A stretch of DNA of 64,000 nt. Source: Xenopus tropicalis (Eukaryota > Chordata > Amphibia > Anura > Pipidae). The stretch is from NCBI RefSeq assembly GCF_000004195.4, contig NC_030683.2, positions 3,565,133-3,629,132 of the forward strand, read 5' to 3'. The position numbers were made by a program, and so were the translations under genes. Positions within the stretch are counted from its first letter, which is position 1. The number at the start of each line of letters is the position of its first letter. Below are positions 13,101 to 25,100 of this stretch, in pieces. The notes beneath the pieces were generated by a model, which saw nothing but the letters and a program-made list of their open reading frames with translations, did no database searches and was not told the origin of the DNA.

Positions 13101-16100
13101 TCCTGGATTATTATCCCCCTCATCCCCCCCTAGCAATCTCAGCCCCCTACTCCTGGCTCATTATCCCCCTCATCCCACCCTAGCAACCTCAGACCCCCAC
13201 TCCTGACTCATTATACCCCTCATCCCACCCTAGCAACCTCAGACCCCCACTCCTGACTCATTATACCCCTCATCCCACCCTAGCAACCTCAGCCCCCCAC
13301 TTTTTGCTCAGTATCCCCCTCATCCCACCCTAGCAACCAAAGCTCCCCACTCCTGGCTCATTATCCTCCTTATACCACCCTAGCAACCACAGCCCCCCAC
13401 TCCTGGCTCATTATCCCCCTTATCCAACCCTAGCAACCACAGCCCCCCACTCCTGGCTCATTATCCCCCTCATCCCACCCTAGCAACCACAGCCCAAGGT
13501 CCCATGGAAATTTCAATATGCCCAGTTTATAGGATTGCGGGTCTCCTATAGGGAGGGGGCACATTTACTGCATTTATCTATATCATTGTCTTCTTCTCCC
13601 CCTTTCCGTAGCCAGTTTTGGGGACAGCTGTAGGGGGCTCCTAGGGAACGTACCTGGCACCCCAATGCTGCTCTGAGGAAGGAGAGGACATTTCCGGAAA
13701 TGGGAGCAGCCGCCGTCACCATCACTCGCACCCGTCCCCCCATGGTGTCCTGAAGGCACAAGGAGATTGGCCATTAATGCTCCTTTATACAGATCAGCGC
13801 TCATTATCCTTATCCCCCCACAGAGGCAAGATTTTATATTTTTGTTATGTAGGGGAGAGTTCCCCTTTACATAGGCCTACAGATTTTTTAAAGCTTCAGC
13901 GGGAGTCAACCCTTATGGGCATATTTATTATAGTGTGGAAACCAGAGTCACTGGTGATGTTGCCCATAGCAAGCTGGCTTACACACTATAATAAATATAC
14001 TCCTTGCACTTCTGGGATCTCACACTGACAGGTGTTTTTTATAAAGAAAGTTCTGGTACTGGTAGGACTTACCTGGACCTTCTTAAATATGTACTTGTCC
14101 CAAATGGAGTCGTTGCGTATGATTCCCTGTTTCACCTCGGAAAACTTCCTGGCAACGGCGAATTCCAGTAGGCGCTTCTTGAGTGGCGTCTGAGCTCCAC
14201 TTTGTATCTGGGGGATTATGGGAAAAAGCCCACCGTGTAAGTGATACAGTAACATGACTGAGCCCAAGGGCTGGTTCTGGAGTAGGTTAGTGAGAGGACT
14301 GTATCTGGGCCCCCAGCCTTACTGGGAATCTTTGGGGGAACAACAGATAAATGATAAAGAAACTGTTCTACCACAGATAGGGGTGAAGGTTTCCCCCACC
14401 TCACGTAAGGGGTGGGGCCTTTGGTGCTGGGACAGCATTTCTGCATCACAACCCAAAGCTAAAGCTGTCTTGGTTCTATGCTGCCATGTTTCTCCCAGCA
14501 TGCATTGCAGGCATAGGATGGCAAAAGTTGGGCAAAATGGAAGAAGCAGGGAGATATGGAGACAGTAGGGCAAGATGGATATAGTTGGGCAAGATGGAGA
14601 CAGTAGGGCAAGATGGGGACAGTAGGGCAAGATGGAGACAGTAGGGCAAGATGGAGACAGTAGGGCAAGATGGAGACAGTAGGGCAAGATGGAGACAGTA
14701 GGACAAGATGGAGACAGTAGGGCAAGATGGAGACAGTAGGGCAAGATGGAGACAGTAGGGCAAGATGGAGACAGTAGGGCAAGATGGAGACAGTAGGGCA
14801 GGATGGAGACAGTAGGACAAGATGGAGACAGTAGGGCAAGATGGAGACAGTAGGGCAAGATGGAGACAGTAGGGCAAGATGGAGACAGTAGGGCGAGATG
14901 GGGTCAGTAGGGCAAGATGTGGGTATGTAGGGCAAGATGGGGACAGTAGGGCAAGATGTAGAAACATAGTAAGATGTGACTGCAGGGCAAGATGGCAGCA
15001 GTGACCCAGAATGGTTCCAATAGGGCATGGTGGTGCTACCTGGTTATGGATAATCAAACACTTTACAGAAGAAACACCTTGTCATAAATCCTGTTGAGCA
15101 GCCTCGGTACCGTGGGGAAAAGAGTCGGCCTCAGCTCTTTCATATCGTCAGTCAGTAATCGGACATCACCCTGGAAGAAGCCGACTTTGCCGCCGGAATG
15201 GTACATCACTGTCTGGAAACCAAAAAACATCCTTAGGACCAGGGGTAGTTGGAAAAGATGTGGGGGGGGGGGGGAATATAGCAATAGCTCATTTCTGTCT
15301 GTCACTAAATGTTAGTTCCCCCTGTAGGTTCTCCCCAGCCCTAAACAACCCCGCCAGCAATACCCACCCCCCCAGCCTTACCCATCCACCAGCCCAACTC
15401 ACCCCCCGCTCTACCCACCCCCCCAGCTGTACCCCCCAGCCATATCCACCTCCCCAGCTGTACCCACCCCCCCAGTCCTACCCACCCCCCCAGCTGTACC
15501 CCCCAGCCATATCCACCTCCCCAGCTGTACCCACCCCCCCAGTCCTACCCATTCCCCCAGCTGTACCTGCACCACTCTCTCAAACATGTGTGCCATGGGC
15601 AGGTAAGATATGGCAACATCTGAGGTCAGGGGCATGAAGGTGCTCTGTGTGCAAAGAGAATAACAGTGAGTTGTTATACAGGAACATTGCCTGAAACTTG
15701 CATTCTATAATCTACTAAATTAGCCAATAAAAGGTATCAAGCAAGTTGGCGACAGTAGGACAAGATGGAGACAGTAGGACAAGATGGAGACAGCAGGACA
15801 AGATGGGGACAGTAGGGCAAGATGGAGACAGCAGGACAAGATGGAGACAGTAGGGCAAGATGGAGACAGTAGGGCAAGATGGAGACAGCAGGGCAAGATG
15901 GAGACAGTAGGGCAAGATGGAGACAGCAGGACAAGATGGAGACAGTAGGACAAGATGGAGACAGCAGGACAAGATGGGGACAGTAGGGCAAGATGGAGAC
16001 AGTAGGGCAAGATGGAGACAGCAGGGCAAGATGGAGACAGTAGGGCAAGATGGAGACAGCAGGACAAGATGGAGACAGTAGGGCAAGATGGAGACAGCAG

Positions 16101-19100
16101 GACAAGATGGAGACAGTAGGGCAAGATGGAGACAGCAGGACAAGATGGAGACAGTAGGGCAAGATGGAGACAGTAGGGCACGATGGAGACAGTAGGACAA
16201 GATGGGGACAGTAGGGCAAGATGGAGACAGCAGGACAAGATGGAGACAGTAGGGCAAGATGGAGACAGCAGGACAAGATGGAGACAGTAGGGCAAGATGG
16301 AGACAGCAGGACAAGATGGAGACAGTAGGGCAAGATGGGGACAGTAGGGCAAGATGGGACAGTACAGTAGGGAAAGATGGAGACAGTAGGGCAAGATGGA
16401 GACAGTAGGACAAGATGGAGACAGTAGGACAAGATGGAGACAGTAGGGCAAGATGGAGACTGTAGGGCAAGATGGGGACAGTAGGATAATATGGAGACAG
16501 TAGGGCAAGATGGAGACAGTAGGACAAGATGGGGACAGTAGGGCAAGATGGGGACAGTAGGGCAAGATGGAGACAGTAGGGCAAGATGGAGACAGTAGGG
16601 CAAGATGGAGACAGTAGGACAAGATGGAGACAGTAGGGCAAGATGGAGACAGTAGGACAAGATGGAGACAGTAAGGCAAGATGGAGACTGTAGGGCAAGA
16701 TGGAGACTGTAGGGCAAGATGGGGACAGTAGGGCAAGATGGAGACAGTAGGGCAAGATGGAGACAGTAGGGCAAGATGGGGACAGTAGGATAATATGGAG
16801 ACAGTAGGGCAAGATGGAGACAGTAGGACAAGATGGAGACAGTAGGGCAAGATGGGGACAGTAGGGCAAGATGGAGACAGTAGGGAAAGATGGAGACAGT
16901 AGGGCAAGATGGAGACAGTAGGACAAGATGGAGACAGTAGGACAAGATGGAGACAGTAGGGCAAGATGGGGACAGTAGGATAATATGGAGACAGTAGGGC
17001 AAGATGGAGACAGTAGGGCAAGATGGGGACAGTAGGGCAAGATGGGGACAGTAGGACAAGATGGAGACAGTAAGGCAAGATGGAGACTGTAGGGCAAGAT
17101 GGGGACAGTAGGATAATATGGAGACAGTAGGGCAAGATGGAGACAGTAGGGCAAGATGGAGACAGTAGGACAAGATGGAGACAGTAAGGCAAGATGGAGA
17201 CTGTAGGGCAAGATGGGGACAGTAGGATAATATGGAGACAGTAGGGCAAGATGGAGACAGTAGGGCAAGATGGAGACAGTAGGGCAAGATGGGGACAGTA
17301 GGATAATATGGAGACAGTAGGGCAAGATGGAGACAGTAGGACAAGATGGAGACAGTAGGGCAAGATGGGGACAGTAGGGCAAGATGGAGACAGTAGGGCA
17401 AGATGGAGACAGTAGGACAAGATGGAGACAGTAGGACAAGAGGGATACAGTAGGGCAAGATGGAGACAGTAGGGCAAGGATAGAGACAGTAGGACAAGAC
17501 GGGCAAGATGGAGACAGTAGGTCAAGATGGAGACAGTAGGACAAGATGGAGACAGTAGGACAAGATGGAGACAGTAGGGCAAGATGGGGACAGTACGGCA
17601 AGATGGAGACAGTAAGGCAAGATGGACAGTAGGGCATGACGGAGACAGTAGGACAAAATGGATACAGTAGGGCAAGATGGAGACAGTAGGACAAGATGGA
17701 GACAGTAGGGCAAGATGGAGACAGTAGGGCAAGATGGAGACAGTAGGGCAAGATGGAGACAGTAGGGCAAGATGGAGACAGTAGGGCAAGACGGAGACAG
17801 TAGGGCAAGATGGAGACAGTAGGACAAGATGGAGACAGAAGGGCAAGATGGAGACAGTAGGGCAAGATGGAGACAGTAGGGCAAGATGGAGACAGTAGGG
17901 CAAGACGGAGACAGTATGGCAAGATGGAGACAGTAGGACAAGATGGAGACAGTAGGGCAAGACGGAGACAGTAGGGCAAGATGGAGACAGTAGGACAAGA
18001 TGGAGACAGAAGGGCAAGATGGAGACAGTAGGGCAAGATGGAGACAGTAGGGCAAGATGGAGACAGTAGGGCAAGACGGAGACAGTAGGGCAAGATGGAG
18101 ACAGTAGGACAAGATGGAGACAGAAGGGCAAGATGGAGACAGTAGGGCAAGATGGAGACAGTAGGGCAAGATGGAGACAGTAGGGCAAGATGGAGACAGT
18201 AGGGCAAGATGGAGACAGTAGGGCAAGACGGAGACAGTATGGCAAGATGGAGACAGTAGGACAAGATGGAGACAGAAGGGCAAGATGGAGACAGTAGGGC
18301 AAGATGGAGACAGTAGGGCAAGATGGAGACAGTAGGACAAGATGGAGACAGTAGGGCAAGATGGAGACAGTAGGGCAAGATAGGGACAGTAGGGCAAGAT
18401 GGACACATTAGGGCAAGATGGAGACAGTAAGGTAAGATGGAGACAGTAGGGCAAGATGGGGACTGTAGGGCAAGATGGGGACAGTAGGGCAAGATGGACA
18501 CATTAGGGCAAGATGGAGACAGTAGGACAAGATGGAGACAGTAGGGCAAGATGGAGACAGTAGGGCAAGATGGGGACAGTAGGGCAAGATGGACACATTA
18601 GGGCAAGATGGAGACAGTAGGGCAAGATGGAGACAGTAGGGCAAGATGGGGACAGTAGGGCAAGATGGGGACAGTAGGGCAAGATGGGGACAGTAGGGCA
18701 AGAGGGGGACAGTAGGGCAAGATAGAGGCAGTAGGGCAAGATGGAGACAGTAGGGCAAGATGGAGACAGTAGGACAAGATGGAGACAGTAGGGCAAGATG
18801 GAGACAGTAGGGAAAGATGGAGACAGTAGGACAAGATGGAGACAGTAGGGAAAGATGGAGACAGTAGGACAAGATGGAGACAGTAGGACAAGATGGAGAC
18901 AGTAGGGCAAGATGGGGACAGTAGGGCAAGATGGAGACAGTAGGACAAAATGGAGACAGTAGGACAAGATGGGGACAGTAGGGCAAGATGGAGACATTAG
19001 GGCAAGATGGAGACAGTAGGGCAAGATGGGGACAGTAGGACAAGATGGAGACATTAGGGCAAGATGGAGACAGTAGGGCAAGATGGAGACAGTAGGGCAA

Positions 19101-22100
19101 GATGGAGACAGTAGGGCAAGATGGAGACAGTAGAACAAGATGGAGACAGTAGCACAAGATGGAGACAGTAGGACAAGATGGAGACAGTAGGGCAAGATGG
19201 AGACAGTAGGGCAAGATGGAGACAGTAGGACAAGATGGAGACAGTAGGACAAGATGGAGACAGTAGGACAAGATGGAGACAGTAGGGTAAGATGGAGACA
19301 TTAGGGCAAGATGGGGACAGTAGGACAAGATGGAGACATTAGGGCAAGATGGAGACAGTAGGGCAACTTGGTAGCAACAGGGTACAGAAACATCGCCAGG
19401 TAGGTGGCCACGTTACACAGGGGCAGTGCATTTGGTTTGCTCCCTGGGGGACACTGTACCTCTGTATTCTTAATAAAACCGGTGGCGTCTGCAACTATAT
19501 TTTCATGGGTCAGCATCGCCCCCTTGGGGTCACCTAGAGAAGAGACAAATACAATGAGAAACCAGCGGCAACAAATACAAAACAAATGAATATGGACACG
19601 AGGTTATGTAGAACCACTGAGTTTGTTTTACATTCAAATAGCTGCCCCTCCATCCCTGGCCAATCACACTTACCTGTGGTGCCGCTGGTGAAACAAACCA
19701 CACTCAGATCACTGGGCTTGGGGGGCTGATGGGGAAAGAGAGGGGTACACGTTAGGTCTTCCCTCGGCTGAACCCACATCTGAACCCCAGAAACAGGGTT
19801 ATTTACATGGAAATATTCATCTTTGTTTCTCTCCCACACTCTATACAGGGAAATCATACAGCCACACAATGGATATTTCCCACAATGCCTTGCAAGTTCT
19901 ACTGATTAAAGACCCAGGAAGAAGCAGAATAAGCAAAGAGCGCAAGGCATTGTGGGAATTGGAGTATTGGCTGGAGCCGAGATGATTTCTGTTGTTATAG
20001 AAAATGATCAGGGTTGAGTTTCCCAAACGATTACATGGTTGCTAAGCACCCAGTGACCCTCATTGGTAACCAGGCAATAGTAGAATGACAGACTGGGATA
20101 TAAATATGGGGGGTATGGGGGGAAAATGATCAGGGTTTAGTTTCCCAAACTATTACATGGTTGCTAAGCACCCAGTGACCCCCATTGGTAACCAGGCAGT
20201 AGTAGAATGACAGACTGGGATATAAATATGGGGGGTATGGGGGGACAATGATCAGGGTTTAGTTTCCCAAACTATTACATGGTTGCTAGGCACCCAGTGA
20301 CCCCATTGGTAACCAGGCAGTAGTAAAATGACATACTGGGATATAAATATGGGGGGTATGGGGGGACAATGATCAGGGTTTAGTTTCCCAAACTATTACA
20401 TGGTTGCTAGGCACCCAGTGACCCCATTGGTAACCAGGCAGTAGTAGAATGATAGACTGGGATATAAATATGGGGGGTATGGGGGGAAATTGATCAGGGT
20501 TTAGTTTCCCAAACTATTACATGGTTGCTAGGCACCCAGTGACCCCATTGGTAACCAGGCAGTAGTATAATGATAGACTGGGATATAAATATGGGGGGAA
20601 AGTTTTAAAAAATCCACCCAAACAATGTGTATTCTCAGAATATATCTGACTCCTTGTTGCCAGGGGGGCAAGGGATTTTTTCTGACCTGCCCCCCCCATA
20701 GAGTCATTGCATTAAATAGAAGTACAGTGTGGGAAATGGCAGCTATATGACTATATGGAGATGAGTGCTAGCTCTTGCTGCCCCAGGGAACTTACCACTG
20801 GCTTCTTGAAGTTCTCTTTCCCCAGGTACTGCAAGAAAAGAGAAGCTGTTATTGTGATATCACTGTACCCCCAAACTGATTGTACCCCTGAACCCTCATA
20901 CTGAAGTCTCTGCCCTTTGAAATATTCCTGGTCTCCTAATATTATCCCATGTTGTCCCTGTGTTCCTAAGAAACTCCCACCCTTTGTGTCAATCCCAATT
21001 TGAACCCGTAATAACTGCTTGTGTTTCCATCTCATTGTGCTAATTATTATTCACAAAGAGTACCCAATCAGGATGCCTGCTATCTGCTGTAACATCTACC
21101 TAGAACCTATCTTCTGCTTGTCTGCTTGTGCCTTCCTATACCTATGGGACAACAATTACTCATGGTTCCCCTGTAGAACCCAATACTAGTATTTCTCTCC
21201 CTAAGTTATTTTCATTATTATTATTCACAAAGAGTACCCAATCAGTATGTATGCTCCTCTCCTGCTATCTGCTGTAACATCTACCTAGAACCTATCTTCT
21301 GCTTGTCTGCTTGTGCCTTCCTATACTTATGGGACAACAATTACTCATGGTTCCCCCTGTAGAACCCAATACTAGTATTTCTCTCCCTAAGTTATTTTCA
21401 TTATTATTATTCACAAAGAGTACCCAATCTGGATGCTGTGCTCCTCTCCTGCTGCTGGATAGTGATTACTCATGGTTCCCTTGTAGAATCCTATACTAGT
21501 ATTTCTCTCCCTAAGTTATAATTGTTATTCAGAAAGAATAGCCAATCAGGATGCTGTGATCCTCTCCTGCTGTATCATCTACCTAGAACATCACTTCTGC
21601 TTGTCTGCTTGTGCCTTCCTACATCTGTGGGACAGCAATTCTTACTCATGGTCCCCCCCCCCCCTCCCTTAGAACCCAATACTAGTATTTCTCTCCCTAA
21701 GTTATTTTCATTATTATTATTCACAAAGAGTACCCAATCTGGATGCTGTGCTCCTCTCCTGCTGCTGGATAGTGATTACTCATGGTTCCCTTGTAGAATC
21801 CTATACTAGTATTTCTCTCCCTAAGTTATAATTATTATTCAGAAAGAATAGCCAATCAGGATGCTGTGATCCTCTCCTGCTGTATCATCTACCTAGAACC
21901 TCACTTCTGCTTGTCTGCTTGTGCCTTCCTATACCTGTGGGACAGCATATCTTACTTACGGTTCCCCTGTAGAACGCTATACTAGTTTTTCTCTCTGATT
22001 ACCCAATCAGGATGCTGTGGTCCTCTTGTGCTGTAACATCTACGTAGAACCTCACTTCTGCTTGTCTGCTTGTGCCTTCCTACATCTGTGGGACAGCAAT

Positions 22101-25100
22101 TCTTACTCATGGTCCCCCCCCCCCTTAGAACCCTATACTAGTATTTCTCTCCCTAAGTAATAGAAAGTGAATTACACTATGTTGGTAGCTGGTTCTACAC
22201 CAGCCTTTATCTTGTACCTCAATTTCCTCCATGGAGAGAATCTCAACTCCGCACTTTGCTCCCCTCTCCTTCAGCTCGGTACCAAACTGCTCCATTACAA
22301 CGATGGCTTTCAGCACCGGCATCTGCCCTTTCTCACAGTTGTTCAGCAAAGTCAGCGCCTTGTCCGGTTTGTCGCAGAAAACCAAGGAGAGATCAGCTGT
22401 GGAAATGGGGAGAAATCAATAACCATAACTAATGCCACAACAGGACCTGCACCCTTATTGGTTGTGGGGTTCAGAGGGTGTGTTTTTAGCATGAACTTCC
22501 CCTTGAATCTCACTTTGTCCAGTAAATTTGTATATGGCTGGGAGCTGCCATGTTGTTTTCCTAAGAGGAAGGTTCAGCCTCCAGTAGAATTTCCTGGCAG
22601 AATTCTTACCTCTATTTACAATATACACAATGGCTTCCGGTCCGAGTGTATCATAGAGTGGAACCACGACCATAGAGTAGGTGAAACAAGCCAGCTCTGC
22701 AATAACTGCCTGGGGGTACACAAGGTATGGGGGGCAGATTAGGGATCGGTTCATTATAGGGGCCCACCTGCAGTCTAATTCCTTTTGTGAGGCCTTCATA
22801 GGCCGTGATTACCTCTGGTCGGTTCTGTGAAAAGATCCCAATGAACTGATCCGTGGATGGTCTGCACCCTTTGTGAATAAGCCCAGATCCAAGTAACTCT
22901 GCTCTGTCAGCCACCTACATGGGGAAATAAACCGTTATTCTGAGTTACCCCTCAGCAAAACTATATGGCACCTCCTACCCATATGTATAAATACAAATAT
23001 ACAGAGAAGGAATGTTCTGGGCACACAATAAGCTGTACCCCCATACTGTACTGTCTAAGGGAAACACTATGGCACCCCCTACCCATATGTATAAATACAA
23101 ATATACAGAGAAGGAATGTTCTGGGCACACAATAAGCTGTACCCCCATACTGTACTGTCTAAGGGAAACACTATGGCACCCCCTACCCATATGTATAAAT
23201 ACAAATATACAGAGAAGGAATGTTCTGGGCACACAATAAGCTGTACCCCCATACTGTACTGTCTAAGGGAAACACTATGGCACCTCCTACCCATATGTAT
23301 AAATACAAATATACAGAGAAGGAATGTTCTGGGCACACAATAAGCTGTACCCCCATACTGTACTGTCTAAGGGAAACACTATGGCACCCCCTACCCATAT
23401 GTATAAATACAAATATACAGAGAAGGAATGTTCTGGGCACACAATAAGCTGTACCCCCATACTGTACTGTCTAAGGGAAACACTATGGCACCCCCTACCC
23501 ATATGTATAAATACAAATATACAGAGAAGGAATGTTCTGGGCACACAATAAGCTGTACCCCCATACTGTACTGTCTAAGGGAAACACTATGGCACCCCCT
23601 ACCCATATGTATAAATACAAATATACAGAGAGGGAATGTTCTGGGCACACAATAAGCTGTACCCCCATACTGTACTGTCTAAGGGAAACACTATGGCACC
23701 TCCTACCCATATGTATAAATACGAATATACAGAGAGGGAATGTTCTGGGCACACAATAAGCTGTACCCCCATACTGTACTGTCTAAGGGAAACACTATGG
23801 CAGACATTAGCCATTTAGTGATTACTGTTGCCCCTGCTGGGGGACTCACCTGTTTGTAAGTCAGCCATTGATATGGCCTGTTTGGCTTCCTGTAGCCCAA
23901 ACAATCTCCATTCCCTATTTAAAAAAAAAAATAATAATAATATGATAATGTAGTTGCGGATAGATTTATATATACGTTATTGGGTACCAATTAATATATG
24001 GGCTGCCTGGGTCCCTGTTGGGATCAGACCTATGTGGGTCTCAGAACTAAACAATATAAATCTATTGGTCCAATGTATGGGCCCTATATGTCAGTTGATT
24101 GGTAAATAATCAGAATGTGATAACTTAATGGGGTCCTTCTCTTAATAACTTGGGGTGTCGCATCAGGGGATGTTGGTTTGAATCTCTACGGGATTCTTCT
24201 TCCCATAAAGGTCATTTATCCCAAAATGCTTAGTAGCCCAGAAATGCAGAGTATTATTTATTCAGACATTTCTTATGGATACCTGAGACATGGAGCCCCC
24301 TCATAAACACTTCATACAGGGTCTTGGCGTCATCGAAATAATACGACATGAGTCTGTCATCCTTCAGCAACGCGCATCTTCTGGCTCCGCCCTGCGGGGA
24401 GAAACAGCTCAATTAGTGAGTCGGAACTACAGTGTCAGCAAATACTGACTCCTGATACAGCTTCCCAATATCCATTCACTGTGTCTGTCCCTTTCCCTTC
24501 TCTGCACTGCTGGTTCTGACTCCTGATACAACTCCCCAATATCCATTCATTCCTCATTCTCACTGGGTTTATAGTTATGTGTAACTGTCACTGTGTCTGT
24601 CCCTTTCCCTTCCCTGCACTGCTGGTTCTGACTCCTGATACAACTCCCCAATATCCATTCATTCCTCATTCTCACTGGGTTTATAGTTATGTGTAACTGT
24701 CACTGTGTCTGTCCCTTTCCCTTCCCTGCACTGCTGGTTCTGACTCCTGATACAACTCCCCAATATCCATTCATTCCTCATTCTCACTGGGTTTATAGTT
24801 ATGTGTAACTGTCACTGTGTCTGTCCCTTTCCCTTCTCTGCACTGCTGGTTCTGACTCCTGATACAACTCCCCAATATCCATTCATCCCTCATTCTCACT
24901 GGGTTTATAGTTATGTGTAACTGTCACTGTGGCTGTCCCTTTCCCTTCCCTGCACTGCTGGTTCTGACTCCTGATACAACTCCCCAATATCCATTCATTC
25001 CTCATTCTCACTGGGTTTATAGTTATGTGTAACTGTCACTGTGTCTGTCCCTTTCCCTTCTCTGCACTGCTGGTTCTGACTCCTGATACAACTCCCCAAT

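Noticed and set aside
15715..18549. Long minus-strand frames (944, 879 and 589 codons) of leucine/serine/proline-rich protein
   Set aside because: They are translations of a 19-bp repeat without stops in any minus frame. No start context, domain or splice support, and they lie inside an acsl5 intron.
6957..23815. Possibility that evenly spaced 104-bp or 42-bp repeats form a CRISPR array
   Set aside because: The units are contiguous near-identical tandem copies with no unique spacers, in a eukaryotic intron or intergenic region.
24100..24200. ggtttgaatctc near 24175 as a tRNA B-box
   Set aside because: No matching A-box or cloverleaf could be folded around it.
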